A stretch of DNA of 64,000 bases from Scytonema hofmannii PCC 7110 (GCF_000346485.2 NZ_KQ976354.1:8422039-8486038); one strand, 5' to 3'; shown: positions 34,312 through 43,559, counted from the first letter of the stretch. Numbers and translations are program-made. Notes: generated from the sequence alone by a model not told the origin.

Positions 34312-35232
34312 TCAGGTGATTCGTAAACGTTCAATATCCTTCATGGGTGGGGCACCAAATAAACGGGAATATTCACGACTGAACTGTGAAGGACTCTCAT
34401 AACCAACCTGATAAGCCGCATGGGTTGCATCAGCGTTTTCAGTCAGCATCAGACGACGTGCTTCCAATAATCTCAACTGTTTTTGATATTGCAATGGACT
34501 CATTGAGGTGACTGCCTTGAAATGGCGATGGAATGATGCAGGAGACATACTCGCTTGCTGAGCCAAATCATCAACGCGCAATGATTTTGTAAAATCAGCT
34601 TTGATCCGTTTAATTACTTCTGCAACGCGCTGCATATTGCTACCGGATGTCGCAATCTGCCGAACTGCTTCGTCCTGTTCGCCAATTAAAAGGCGGTAAT
34701 AGATTTCGCGAATAATCATCGGTGCCAGAAATGGAATATCCAGGGGCGTATCCAGCAGCCGTGTTAGTCTGCTGGCACAATCAATCAACGATGCATTAGC
34801 ATCACTAACGAACAAGCCTCTAACCGAAGTTTCTTTTTTATCTGGGCGGCGCTGGATTTGGTCAATAATATTCCAAAGTTGAGTTGCGTCCAGGCTCAGC
34901 TTAAATCCTAGATACGGTTTGTCTGGTGTCGCTTCGACAATGTATCCACTGAGGGGTAAATCCACTGTGACAACGATATATTGAGCCGCACCATACTGAT
35001 AGGTTTCTTTTCCTAGTAAGGTTTCTTTTTTGCCTTGAAGAATAATGCAAAGAGTCGGTTCATATAGGGCACAGAGTGCTGTAGGAGCAGCAGATTCACG
35101 CAGAAATTCCAACTGAGCGATCGCAGTTGAATGGATACCGTTCCCCAAGTCATCTGTATGGCGAGTTACTAGTTCCACCAGTTCTTGACAAGCATGAATC
35201 GCCGTCTCGCGTTTCAAGGGTTCAATTGCCAT
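34312..35232 (-). CDS. AraC-family transcriptional regulator
   Basis: The 306-residue protein has an N-terminal AraC_N cupin-type domain (CALYEPTLCIILQGKKETLL, QYIVVTVDLPLSGYIVEATP) and a C-terminal pair of AraC helix-turn-helix motifs (VDDLAQQASMSPASFHRHFK, SPLQYQKQLRLLEARRLMLT, AAYQVGYESPSQFSREYSRL, FGAPP). It is transcribed divergently from an SDR gene with about 330 bp between. That is the usual layout in which such a regulator controls the adjacent dehydrogenase, although control is inferred. Confidence 0.93.
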   Translation of the reverse strand: MAIEPLKRETAIHACQELVELVTRHTDDLGNGIHSTAIAQLEFLRESAAPTALCALYEPTLCIILQGKKETLLGKETYQYGAAQYIVVTVDLPLSGYIVEATPDKPYLGFKLSLDATQLWNIIDQIQRRPDKKETSVRGLFVSDANASLIDCASRLTRLLDTPLDIPFLAPMIIREIYYRLLIGEQDEAVRQIATSGSNMQRVAEVIKRIKADFTKSLRVDDLAQQASMSPASFHRHFKAVTSMSPLQYQKQLRLLEARRLMLTENADATHAAYQVGYESPSQFSREYSRLFGAPPMKDIERLRIT

Positions 35233-35564
35233 AGCAGTTTCTGGATCGCTCCGATCATTTTGCTGCGCTTATTATAAAGGATTCTTTTGAGTATCATCTG
35301 ACTGCTTGAGAGGATCGGGCAATAATCTGCGAGATTTATGTATTTAAAACCCTTCTGCTTAAGCCTATGATGAACTTATACTAGAAAGACAATGAAAGAA
35401 TAAGGCAATAGAACAGGGCACAACAAGCAAATCCAAATCGCTTTGATTACAAAATCGAGGTGAGGACGGAGCAAAAATACCGCTTTTGCAACTGCCACTG
35501 AAAGGAATTGATGTCGGTTCAAGAATCTAGCTGTGTTATTAACTTAATGTAAGGAGATTTACAC
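35233..35564. promoter_or_regulatory. Divergent promoter region of araC-like and SDR genes
   Basis: The 332-bp region holds the start signals for both divergent genes. AAGGAG at 35551-35556 is the ribosome site for the SDR gene. I see no exact operator; AraC sites are poorly palindromic, so none is claimed. Confidence 0.45.
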
Positions 35565-36395
35565 ATGACTCAGAGAACATGGTTCATTACAGGTGCATCC
35601 CGTGGAATTGGAGCCGAAATCGCACTAGCAGTTTTGGCAGCAGGTGACCAATTAATTGCAACCGCGCGCAACAAAACCGATTTGCATCAGTTCGAGTCCA
35701 GTCAAAATGTGTTGACGCTCAGCCTGGATATTACCGACGAGGCTCAAGTGAAAGCAGCAGTTGCAGCAGGACTGGAACGCTTTGGGCAGATCGATGTGTT
35801 AGTCAACAATGCGGGATTCGGTTTGCTCGGAGGCATCGAAGAAACCAGTGCTACTGAGGTTGAGCGGGTATACCGCACGAACGTCTTCGGGCTGTTGAAT
35901 GTGACCCGTGCCGTGTTGCCCAGTATGCGTCAGTTCCGCTCCGGACACATTATTAACCTATCGTCCATCGGGGGCTACCGCTCCACTCCAGGGTGGGGCA
36001 TCTACTCCTCAACCAAGTTTGCAGTTGAAGGCATTACCGAAGCTCTGCACGATGAATTAGCTCCTCTGGGCATCCATGCCACTGTGGTCGAGCCGGGATA
36101 CTTCCGGACCAATTTCCTCGATGGCAGCTCGCTCCAGCGCACTGCCATGGAAATTTCCGATTACGCCCAGACGGTCGGTAAAATCCGTAACCACGCATCT
36201 GAACTGAACTATCAACAACCGGGAGATCCCACCAAACTCGCCCAGGCGATCCTGGAGCTCGTCAATGCAGATACCCCACCTCTGCGGTTGCCTCTAGGGA
36301 CAGACACCCTTCAGGCAATTGCTGAGAAAAACGCTTACGTCGAGCAAGAAACGGCACAATGGCGGACTCTGGCGGAATCCACTGATTACAGATAA
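35565..36395 (+). CDS. SDR-family oxidoreductase
   Basis: Classical short-chain dehydrogenase/reductase of 276 residues. The nucleotide motif is TGASRGIGAEIA near residue 8, with NNAGFGLLGG near 86, the catalytic serine in INLSSIGGYRSTPGWGIY near 137 and the YSSTK tyrosine-lysine pair near 151, then VEPGYFRTNFLD. Arginine in the first motif region (TARN) suggests NADP preference. The extended C-terminus with TLAESTDY is typical of regulator-linked SDRs. An NTF2-like exported protein follows. Confidence 0.93.
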   Translation: MTQRTWFITGASRGIGAEIALAVLAAGDQLIATARNKTDLHQFESSQNVLTLSLDITDEAQVKAAVAAGLERFGQIDVLVNNAGFGLLGGIEETSATEVERVYRTNVFGLLNVTRAVLPSMRQFRSGHIINLSSIGGYRSTPGWGIYSSTKFAVEGITEALHDELAPLGIHATVVEPGYFRTNFLDGSSLQRTAMEISDYAQTVGKIRNHASELNYQQPGDPTKLAQAILELVNADTPPLRLPLGTDTLQAIAEKNAYVEQETAQWRTLAESTDYR

Positions 36396-36421
36396 GGAGT
36401 GGAAGACTCAGCCATGAAAAA

Positions 36422-36477
36422 GCAGCCCGATCTCTAGTGTTTTTGATTGCATGGGAAATACTGATAGATCGGGCTGC
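36422..36477. terminator. Stem-loop after the SDR gene
   Basis: Perfect 12-bp arms GCAGCCCGATCT (36422-36433) and AGATCGGGCTGC (36466-36477) surround a 32-nt loop, 26 nt after the SDR stop. No U tract follows, so it may be an imperfect terminator or processing site between the SDR gene and the next gene. Confidence 0.55.
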
Positions 36478-36547
36478 CTGACGTGTCGATTCGATAACAA
36501 AAACAAAATAGTGTTTTCTATACAGACTTAATCCAGAAAGAGGATTT

Positions 36548-37120
36548 ATGAAAAAATACACCACCGCCCCCCACCGTAAATTACTAATTAGCTTTGGATT
36601 AATTGGCTTTGGTTTGATGATAGCCGCTTTAGCATCTGTGACCAGTGCTCTTGCCGAGCCAAAGCAAGGAGAGATTCACAAGATTGTGCAATCTAATGAG
36701 AGCCAGAATAAAGAAATAGTACGCGTTGGCTTTGCCAAATGGGCAAATAACACTGGTAGTTTCTTCTCACTGCTAGCGGATGATGTGGAATGGACGATTA
36801 CAGGCAGAAGTCCAATTTCCAAAACCTACACCAGCCGCCAGCAATTTTTGTCGGAAGCCATAGCGCCAATTAACGAGCGATTGAGCGTCAGAATAGTACC
36901 CAGTGTACGAGGCATTTATGCCGAGGGCGACATGGTAATTGCCCTATGGGATGGAACAGCTACAGCCAAAGACGGCAAACCCTATACCAACACCTATTCC
37001 TGGTATATGACCATGAAAAACGGGCGTATTGTCAAGGTAGTAGCATTCTTCGATACCATTGAGCTTACCGATCTGTGGAAACGCATTCCTGTAAGTAAAA
37101 AGGAATTGACAAACTATTGA
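36548..37120 (+). CDS. Exported NTF2/SnoaL-like protein
   Basis: The 190-residue protein has a signal peptide (LLISFGLIGFGLMIAALASV followed by TSALAEP) and an NTF2-like alpha/beta cone: FAKWANNTGSFFSLLADDVE, WTITGRSPISKTYTSRQQFL, ALWDGTATAKDGKPYTNTYS and IVKVVAFFDTIELTDLW. The family includes small-molecule isomerases and binding proteins; without the cavity residues it cannot be assigned further. AGAGGAT lies before the start. It is probably co-regulated with the SDR gene upstream, from which it is separated by a stem-loop. Confidence 0.82.
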   Translation: MKKYTTAPHRKLLISFGLIGFGLMIAALASVTSALAEPKQGEIHKIVQSNESQNKEIVRVGFAKWANNTGSFFSLLADDVEWTITGRSPISKTYTSRQQFLSEAIAPINERLSVRIVPSVRGIYAEGDMVIALWDGTATAKDGKPYTNTYSWYMTMKNGRIVKVVAFFDTIELTDLWKRIPVSKKELTNY

Positions 37121-37250
37121 AGTTCAAGACGATCGCTAACATTTTGAAGCTCAAGCTATGATAGACCAAAAAACAGGCAATGTAAATTCTTGTGGGGTGG
37201 GCGTCCTCGCCCGCCCAAGTTCTGTGAAAATTAAAACTGGTATTCTTCTC
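37121..37250. repeat. Palindromic spacer GGGCGTCCTCGCCCGCCC
   Basis: A copy of the GGGCGAGGACGCCCG palindrome family at about 37196-37218, between convergent genes. Confidence 0.5.
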
Positions 37251-38033
37251 CTACTCTACCGCATCTGGGTCAATGCCCATTGCCCGTAACCGTTCTGCTA
37301 GTTGTACAACTCTTCGCTCTGCAGCAAGAGCTCGTTGTCGTTCCTGCTCAGCAATTTCATTGCCAATTAGTAACAGATTTCCATATTCATCCCACCAACG
37401 TAACCAGAGTTGCTCTGGATTATTCAAGTAGCTCCCTTGCCATAGTCCTAATTCTACTCCTAAAGGTGGAATGGGATAGTGATTTCGCTCATTAGGTTGT
37501 ATCTTTTGGTAGGAAAAATCTACCAAGTGATAGACTTCCAGCTTAGCATGATTGATTTCATAAATAGCATAGTAAGGAATTCTGATAATTTGTTGATATA
37601 CCCAAAATTTACCAGGCTTCGCACTTTCTCGACGACGGGCGAAGGGTAGAGGAGTTGCATCTCGTTCTTCATCGCCATTGCCACTTGCTAGTTCTATAGC
37701 AATGAGGGGGGGGATGTATTCCCGCCAAAAAACATAGGAACGACGAATTTTGCCATCAAGCATTGGCGGTACACCTGGTACATAAAACCAATCAGGTGCT
37801 TCGGCTCCTTTTTCAGGTGGTTCAGTTTCTCGCCAGTATATACCAGAGTCTTGACCAATGCAGTACTGTCCATCTGGGTGTAGTTGCTGCAAAACAGGAG
37901 CGATGGAGTCAGTCAAAATTAGGCACTGAGGATGTTCTTGGAAATTTTTCACAAACGTACCATCTGACTCTGGCAGTTGAGTATGATCGGGGAACTGGGG
38001 TGGTATATCAATTTCAGTAAGTATTTCACTCAT
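37251..38033 (-). CDS. Uma2-family endonuclease-like protein (long form)
   Basis: Uma2 (DUF820) PD-(D/E)XK-fold protein of 260 residues. It shows DWFYVPGVPPMLDGKIRRSY, then PPLIAIELASGNGDEERDAT (the D-ExE-like metal-site region), GKFWVYQQIIRIPYYAIYEI, and a C-terminal coiled arginine-rich tail (AEQERQRALAAERRVVQLAE). A stretch DATPLPFARRRESAKP interrupts the usual EERDTTPL-GKFWVYE spacing and may come from a small in-frame repeat. Function is unproven for the family, which is hugely expanded in cyanobacteria. It is followed on the same strand by unrelated genes only. Confidence 0.85.
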   Translation of the reverse strand: MSEILTEIDIPPQFPDHTQLPESDGTFVKNFQEHPQCLILTDSIAPVLQQLHPDGQYCIGQDSGIYWRETEPPEKGAEAPDWFYVPGVPPMLDGKIRRSYVFWREYIPPLIAIELASGNGDEERDATPLPFARRRESAKPGKFWVYQQIIRIPYYAIYEINHAKLEVYHLVDFSYQKIQPNERNHYPIPPLGVELGLWQGSYLNNPEQLWLRWWDEYGNLLLIGNEIAEQERQRALAAERRVVQLAERLRAMGIDPDAVE

Positions 38034-38057
38034 GTTCTTATACCTTTAAATCATTGT

Positions 38058-38624
38058 CTAAATTATCCTCAACCATCCAAACAAATCCCCCACTGTTAAG
38101 CGGAAATCTTTCACTAAATCTGGAACAGGTAACACATCCTCTGGTTGCTCTAAGAGTTCCGGTTGCTGTCCTGGTGGGTAAACTAGCACGGACTTTTCAT
38201 CAGGATCGACTAGCCAACCTAATTTAGTACCATATTTTAAGCAATGTAATATCTTTCCAGTTACTTTGGTTTGACTTTGGTCTGGTGAAAGAATTTCAAT
38301 TGTCCAATCCGGAGCAGCAGCGAATACGTTAGCAATATCCCCACTTTCATCAAGGGGAATTCTTTCCCAAGCAAATACCACTACATCTGGAACGATTGAA
38401 CGTCCACCAAAAGTACACCTTAATTCAGGGAAAGCAAGTGCAATTTTCTGCTCTTCTACTATGTTATTAATAGTAGTGACTAGTTTACCTTGTAACTTGC
38501 TGTGCTTTCCTTGAGGCATAGGTTTTTGAATGATTTCACCATCAATGTATTCACTTGCAGGTTTCGTTTCTGGTAGTTTCAGAAACTCTTCCAAGGTCAG
38601 TGTTTGCGTTGGTGCTTGTACCAT
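38058..38624 (-). CDS. Uma2-family endonuclease-like protein
   Basis: The 188-residue Uma2 protein has the standard layout: TLEEFLKLPETKPASEYIDG, the IIQKPMPQGKHSKLQGKL loop, FPELRCTFGGRSIVPDVVVF (aspartate of the PD motif), PDWTIEILSPDQSQTKVTGK (E-x-L metal-site region) and HCLKYGTKLGWLVDPDE. It is a close paralogue of the plus-strand gene at 58884-59447, sharing the PASEYI-GEII-KPMP-G-HS-LQGKL series. It lies 24 nt upstream of the other Uma2 gene on the same strand. Confidence 0.88.
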   Translation of the reverse strand: MVQAPTQTLTLEEFLKLPETKPASEYIDGEIIQKPMPQGKHSKLQGKLVTTINNIVEEQKIALAFPELRCTFGGRSIVPDVVVFAWERIPLDESGDIANVFAAAPDWTIEILSPDQSQTKVTGKILHCLKYGTKLGWLVDPDEKSVLVYPPGQQPELLEQPEDVLPVPDLVKDFRLTVGDLFGWLRII

Positions 38625-38790
38625 ATGCGATGTGAATCAAGCGATCTTGTTTACAAATTATAGCTTTTTCTAAGAATCTATATCTTTTAACTTGTTCCAC
38701 AGCTCAAGTACAGGGATGTGACAAGTTCCTGAAAATTGAGCATCACCTACCTCCACAACTACTCACTCTCTACTTTCTAACTGTCCGATA

Positions 38791-39060
38791 TCAATTGCGA
38801 TATAAGGAACATTGAGATGCTAGGCTAGCTAAGTTTAAAACTTCTTTTTCTTCTTGTTGTGAAAGTTGGCTTAGCTCGTCATTGCCATCCCAATAGTATC
38901 CATATTCTAAAACTCGCTTATTATAAATAAAAACTCTATACTCTCTTCCCATAGGAAAGCCGTTTGGAGCTAAACGCTGAGATCGCAAATTTACAAATTT
39001 TCTGGCGATCGCTCTCCCACGCGAACTATATTTTAACTTTAATAACCATTCTGTTAGCGT
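38791..39060 (-). pseudogene. ATP-grasp (DUF4343-like) C-terminal fragment
   Basis: On the minus strand, KFVNLRSQRLAPNGFPMGRE, YRVFIYNKRVLEYGYYWDGN and DELSQLSQQEEKEVLNLA match the C-terminal part of cyanobacterial ATP-grasp proteins. The N-terminal two thirds, including the ATP-binding lysines, are absent; upstream codons of the open frame (to 39135) are antisense to the VapC remnant. This is a relic. Confidence 0.65.
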
Positions 39061-39100
39061 TACTAATTCTTCTAAGTTATTTGCTACACAAGATAGTAGT

Positions 39101-39325
39101 CTTAACTTTACGATTCTACCCGATACACCAAACATTTACGGCTATTGGCGTAGATTAGTAGTGAAATACGAAGTTAGGGGAGTTAACGTACATGATGCAA
39201 GATTAGTTGCTGCTATGCTAGTGTATGGGCTGATGCATATCTTAACGTTTAATACAAGGGATTTTGCTCGTTATAAGGAAATAACTGCCGTAAATCCTAC
39301 AGAAATTACTTCACAATCTTCATAA
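39101..39325 (+). pseudogene. VapC/PIN toxin C-terminal fragment
   Basis: The plus-strand frame reads LNFTILPDTPNIYGYWRRLV, KYEVRGVNVHDARLVAAMLV and ILTFNTRDFARYKEITAVNP before a stop. This is the C-terminal half of PIN-domain toxins (conserved HDARLVA and LTFN-DF), lacking the N-terminal start, first catalytic aspartate and antitoxin partner. Its 5' edge overlaps the ATP-grasp remnant on the other strand, marking a junction between two broken genes. Confidence 0.75.
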
Positions 39326-39469
39326 AAATATACTCTAAACGAGGCAGAGCCTCTAAGAATGCATTCCCAGGCTCCGCCTGGGAACGAGAGTCAAGAAAGC
39401 CTCGGATAACGGGTAACGCCTCTCATTGACCAGCTGTATCCGTAAAAGTTGCCCTAGGATCTAACCAAG

Positions 39470-41617
39470 CTAACCTTTTACACAAACAACTTGCTTGAGA
39501 GTGGCCACAACTTCAACCAAATCGGCTTGATTGTTCATCACCTCGTCTATAGGTTTGTAAGCACCTGGAATTTCATCCAAAACACCTTCATCTTTACGAC
39601 ACTCTACGCCTTTTGTTTGCTCAATGAGATCGTCAAGAGTATAGACATTCTTTGCCTTATTTCGAGATAGCAAACGACCAGCACCATGAGAGCAAGAACA
39701 AAAACTATTGGCACAACCTTTGCCTTTAACAATGTAAGATTTTGCTCCCATTGAACCGGGGATAATGCCATAGTCGTCTTTTTCTGCACGTACTGCACCC
39801 TTACGAGTGACGTATACATCCTCGCCAAAATGCACTTCTTTTTCAGCGTAATTGTGATGGCAATTGACCTCTAATAAAGGTTTAATTGATTTACCACCTG
39901 CTAAATGTTTCTCAACGATGTGCTTGAAACGTGCCATCATTACCTCACGGTTGACACGCGCATAATCCTGCGCCCATTGCAAATCGTGCCAGTATGCTTG
40001 GAATTCTGGCGTACCAGCAATAAAATAGGCTAAATCTGGGTCTGGCAATTTATTGTCTGCCATTTTTGCTAAATTTTTAGCAGTGTTGATGTGGCATTGA
40101 GCGAGATTATTGCCAATATGACGCGATCCGGAATGCAACATCAGCCAAACTTGGTTCTCTGTATCGAGGCAAACTTCTAGAAAATGATTTCCACCGCCGA
40201 GAGAACCCATTTGTTTCATCGCTTTACTTTGTAAATCTTGCACCCCTGGATGCAAGACCTTAAAGTCGCACCAGCTTTGCCAGTTGGTAACAGTTTTTTC
40301 AACCTCTTTATTTTCGTTAAATCCAGTAGGAATCGCTGCTTCAATATCCAAGCGGATTTTTTTCAGTTTTCCTTCTAGTTTGTCCCCATTAAATGGTGTT
40401 TTTATCGCCATCATGCCACAGTTGTGAACAAAGACACCTGCTTTCAAAGCAAAGTTGTGATATTCAGGTACTGTAAGGCAATAAACATCTTGTGTATAGT
40501 CTAAAGATAGAACAGCTACTACTTTGTGATTACACTGATGTTCTTTTTTTCTGTGATTGTCTAAACCAATTGGTGTCTTAACTTGTGCATTATAAATGTC
40601 ACAGGTATAGTATCGATTGGCGATTTCCTGAGATTTCTTTCTACCCTTCTCACTTTGATTGTATTGCACTAAATAATGCTGACCGCGCTCACCATTACTA
40701 GCAACTGCTTGCTTAAAGTGTTCTGACTGTTGCTGCATATAATTCAGGATATTTCGAGTTCCTCTAGCAGCGTAGTACTCATATCCTTCTGGTGTTGCTG
40801 CTTTTCTGGCAAGTGCCGCTAGTAGGTTTTTTTCAAACTCTGGAGATTGCCAGTGTTGGTTACGTTCAACTAAGCTACGATGATAGGCGGAATGCTCCCG
40901 CTCTCCCATGAATTTCAAATTCTCAGGTCGGTTATCTGATTCATTAAAGTTGTAATGATGAATAACTGTTCTTTGTCCTTCAAATCTGGGGACTTTTCCT
41001 AACAAACCCGATCTAGCAATAATCCAATGTGCTTTTTGCCATCTACCGGAGTAGGGTTGAGAGACTAAGGTATAACCATCTGTGTCTGTTTTAGAGTAGA
41101 ATGGCATCAAAGATGTTCCAGATTGAAGATGTTGTGCTTCCTCATAGTTTCCATCTCTAAGCATAAATTCATGATCTGGTGTGCAGATAATTTCTTCACC
41201 ATTATCCAGAATGACTTTTATGAGACGAGCATTACGTCTCGTTAACCTTGCTTTTGCCTTAGCTGCTACAACTTTTCCAGTAGAGGTGCATGAGTAAACT
41301 ATAAACTCTTCATCACGTTCGGCTAAATCTTTTATAGAATACAATTTACCATCGACTAAAGGAATAAGAGTATCACCTACAAAGCAGCCAATATCCACGC
41401 CGACAGCAGCTGGAATAATTGCTTCTTTTGTGGCAATCACTGAACCAACTAAGGCTCCTTTACCTAAGTGAACGTCCGGCATCAATGCTACGTGTTTAAA
41501 TACAAATGGTAGTGATGCTACATTCTTTGCCATCTTGGTTTCTTCTGATCCCAATGGATGGTTTGCCCAAGACAGGACAGGTGATGGCGTGGAAAGTTCT
41601 AATTCTTCGTAGGGCAT
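39470..41617 (-). CDS. rtcB: RtcB RNA ligase precursor containing an intein
   Basis: RtcB joins 2',3'-cyclic-phosphate/3'-phosphate RNA ends to 5'-OH ends with GTP and Mn2+. The 715-residue precursor has extein residues 1-77 and 400-715 (393 in all, close to the E. coli-type RtcB). The extein shows PFVFKHVALMPDVHLGKGAL, GVDIG then, after the intein, CGMMAIKTP, so the metal-binding cysteine of DIGCGM is the residue just after the splice. Later blocks are GSLGGGNHFLEVCLD, MLHSGSRHIGNNLA, NCHHNYAEKEVHFG, RKGAVRAEKDDYGIIPGSMG and SCSHGAGRLLSRN (guanylylation-site histidine region). The ligase can only be active after protein splicing. Confidence 0.95.
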   Translation of the reverse strand: MPYEELELSTPSPVLSWANHPLGSEETKMAKNVASLPFVFKHVALMPDVHLGKGALVGSVIATKEAIIPAAVGVDIGCFVGDTLIPLVDGKLYSIKDLAERDEEFIVYSCTSTGKVVAAKAKARLTRRNARLIKVILDNGEEIICTPDHEFMLRDGNYEEAQHLQSGTSLMPFYSKTDTDGYTLVSQPYSGRWQKAHWIIARSGLLGKVPRFEGQRTVIHHYNFNESDNRPENLKFMGEREHSAYHRSLVERNQHWQSPEFEKNLLAALARKAATPEGYEYYAARGTRNILNYMQQQSEHFKQAVASNGERGQHYLVQYNQSEKGRKKSQEIANRYYTCDIYNAQVKTPIGLDNHRKKEHQCNHKVVAVLSLDYTQDVYCLTVPEYHNFALKAGVFVHNCGMMAIKTPFNGDKLEGKLKKIRLDIEAAIPTGFNENKEVEKTVTNWQSWCDFKVLHPGVQDLQSKAMKQMGSLGGGNHFLEVCLDTENQVWLMLHSGSRHIGNNLAQCHINTAKNLAKMADNKLPDPDLAYFIAGTPEFQAYWHDLQWAQDYARVNREVMMARFKHIVEKHLAGGKSIKPLLEVNCHHNYAEKEVHFGEDVYVTRKGAVRAEKDDYGIIPGSMGAKSYIVKGKGCANSFCSCSHGAGRLLSRNKAKNVYTLDDLIEQTKGVECRKDEGVLDEIPGAYKPIDEVMNNQADLVEVVATLKQVVCVKG
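40421..41386 (-). other. Intein in RtcB with HNH homing-endonuclease domain
   Basis: A 322-residue intein, residues 78-399 of the precursor. It starts CFVGDTLIPLVDGKLYSI (block A cysteine), has block B CTPDHEFMLRDG (T-x-x-H), and ends DVYCLTVPEYHNFAL (block F) and VFVHN followed by extein cysteine 400 (block G). The middle carries an HNH-type nuclease: VIHHYNFNESDNRPENLKFM then REHSAYH. A zinc-finger-like patch TCDIYNAQVKT-GLDNHRKKEH has lost its second cysteine (CDIY). Splicing residues are all present. The insertion lies exactly at the DIG/CGM active-site motif. Confidence 0.93.
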
Positions 41618-41937
41618 AATTAAATTTTGGATTTTGGATTTTAGATTTTGGATTTTGGATTAATGGAATTGGACTTTTTTACACGAGTTGATGGCATAAA
41701 TTTCTCGTTTACACAATATGTTCAGAAGCTAAGGTCAAGTAAAAAGACCTCTAACCTTAACTAATTTTTTGTAATATAATTGTAGTATAAATAAATTAGC
41801 AATGACAAGCCCTTAACCTTCGCCCACAACCAAGCACATCCCTATTTCCTAACCCCTACTCCCTAACCCCTAACCCCTATTCCCTGTAAACAATGTAACA
41901 TTAGTTATAATAGGTAAATAAAACTAAACAAACTTCT
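41618..41937. other. Spacer with heptameric repeats
   Basis: TTTTGGATTTTAGATTTTGG heptameric repeats lie at 41626-41660 upstream of rtcB, and CCTAACCCCTAACCCC copies near 41850-41882. No gene is seen. Confidence 0.5.
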
Positions 41938-42855
41938 ATGGCAGTTCGTCAAGATACTATCTGGGAACGCTTTTTATCCCCTGTGGTGCGTCTTCTAATT
42001 GATGAACAGGGGTTGCAGCGATATGCAGAAAGTGTTGATTGGGAAAAAGAAAGCGATCGCTACCGACGTGCTGATGTGACAGTTCCCACATACTACAGTA
42101 GTCAAAACTTTCATGGAATTAAGCAGGGGTATCTTAACCCTGGTGCAGCTGTTTCTTATGACCCTATCACCCAGTACGTTTTACCCCCTAACGAAACGAT
42201 TGTCCGTCAGGCGTTAATTGATACGATTCAGGTACAACCGCGAAGAATACTAGATTTGGGTTGTGGGACGGGTTCTACAACCTTAATGTTAAAGCAGGCA
42301 TTCCCTCAAGCCGAAGTCATAGGTTTGGATTTATCGCCTTATATGCTTGTGAGGGCTTCACACAAAGCCCAAAATGCTGGTTTGGAAATTTCCTGGCGAC
42401 ACGGTAATGCTGAGAAAACTAGTTTTCCAGATGCTTCCTTTGACTTGGTAACCGCTTCTTTGTTATTCCACGAAACACCAACTGTAGTTTCTCAGGCAAT
42501 TTTACGGGAAGCCTTCCGCTTACTAGTATCTGGCGGACAAGTGTTGATTTTGGACGGAAATCAAAAAACTATCCGACAGTTGGATTGGCTGAACAATGTT
42601 TTTGAGGAGCCGTATATTGAGGAATATGCTACCGGAAGTGTCGATGCTTGGATGGGTGCTGCAGGATTTGGCTCCGTACAAACTCGGGATGTTTGGTGGA
42701 TCAATCAAGTGACAAGCGGAGTCAAGCCGATTCTGTCTAGGGATACCAGCATCCAAAGAAATGCCATGCGTTACACTCCTACACAAGGGGACACCACAGT
42801 AGATAATGGAGAGTTGCAGGGATTTCCATCACCAGCTTTTAATATACTTCCATGA
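41938..42855 (+). CDS. Class I SAM-dependent methyltransferase
   Basis: The 305-residue protein has a SAM-binding Rossmann core: ILDLGCGTGSTTLMLKQAFP near residue 101 (motif I), EVIGLDLSPYMLVRA (acidic residue binding the ribose), GNAEKTSFPDASFDLVTASL, and EAFRLLVSGGQVLILDGNQK (post-motif). The N-terminal 95 residues, with WERFLSPVVRLLIDEQGLQR, are typical of cyanobacterial UbiE/type-11 methyltransferases of unknown substrate. It overlaps the next gene by 4 nt (ATGA). Confidence 0.88.
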   Translation: MAVRQDTIWERFLSPVVRLLIDEQGLQRYAESVDWEKESDRYRRADVTVPTYYSSQNFHGIKQGYLNPGAAVSYDPITQYVLPPNETIVRQALIDTIQVQPRRILDLGCGTGSTTLMLKQAFPQAEVIGLDLSPYMLVRASHKAQNAGLEISWRHGNAEKTSFPDASFDLVTASLLFHETPTVVSQAILREAFRLLVSGGQVLILDGNQKTIRQLDWLNNVFEEPYIEEYATGSVDAWMGAAGFGSVQTRDVWWINQVTSGVKPILSRDTSIQRNAMRYTPTQGDTTVDNGELQGFPSPAFNILP

Positions 42856-43559
42856 GTCTAAAGGCGATTCTGTTTGACTTTAATGGTGTCATCATTAATG
42901 ATGAATCCATTCACGAGCAACTCATAGAGCAACTTTTGATTGAGGAAAACCTGACTATAAAACCAGGTGAGTACCGCAAAATTTGTTTGGGGCGTAGCGA
43001 TCGCGCCTGTGTAAAAGAATTGCTAGCCAAACGAGGGCGTGTGGTGAGTGAAACTTATCTCACTCAGTTGCTCAATCGTAAAGCAGAAAGTTATGTTCGG
43101 GAGATAGAAAAAATTACAAAATTGCCTCTATATCCTGGTTTAGACGACTTAATTTTTCAAGCGCGTTCTCGTAATTTAAAAATAGGAATCGTCAGTGGTG
43201 CTATTCGTAAAGAAATTGATTTAATACTCAATCGCGCCAACCTAGCAGAACATTTTAAACTGATTGTTGCAGGTGATGACATTACCACCAGTAAACCAGA
43301 CCCGCACGGTTATTTGCTGGCAGTAAAACGGCTAAACCAGGAATATCCCGATTTAAATCTTTTGCCAGAAGAGTGTTTGGCGATAGAAGATACCTTCGCT
43401 GGTATACAAGCAGCAAAACAAGCGGGGATGCAAGTGGTTGGAGTAGCCCATACTTACCCATTCCATATGCTACAGCGCCAAGCTAACTGGACAATAGATT
43501 ATCTGAGCGATTTAGAACTCGAACGGGTACAGGAAGTTTATGAGCAGAAAACTGGTTAA
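42852..43559 (+). CDS. HAD-superfamily phosphatase/phosphoglucomutase-like protein
   Basis: The 235-residue HAD protein has motif I FDFNGVIINDE near residue 8; the second acidic position is asparagine, as seen in some phosphatases and phosphonatase-like members where DxD is DxN. Motif II is in GIVSGAIRKEI, motif III is the lysine of TTSKPDPHGYLLA, and motif IV is AIEDTFAGIQAAKQAGMQVV. A helical cap is present. It is co-translated with the methyltransferase upstream. The substrate is not predictable. Confidence 0.88.
   Translation: MSLKAILFDFNGVIINDESIHEQLIEQLLIEENLTIKPGEYRKICLGRSDRACVKELLAKRGRVVSETYLTQLLNRKAESYVREIEKITKLPLYPGLDDLIFQARSRNLKIGIVSGAIRKEIDLILNRANLAEHFKLIVAGDDITTSKPDPHGYLLAVKRLNQEYPDLNLLPEECLAIEDTFAGIQAAKQAGMQVVGVAHTYPFHMLQRQANWTIDYLSDLELERVQEVYEQKTG

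Noticed and set aside
36262-36564. Minus-strand frame over the SDR 3' end and following gap
   Set aside because: Mostly antisense of the SDR gene and a stem-loop; no independent support.
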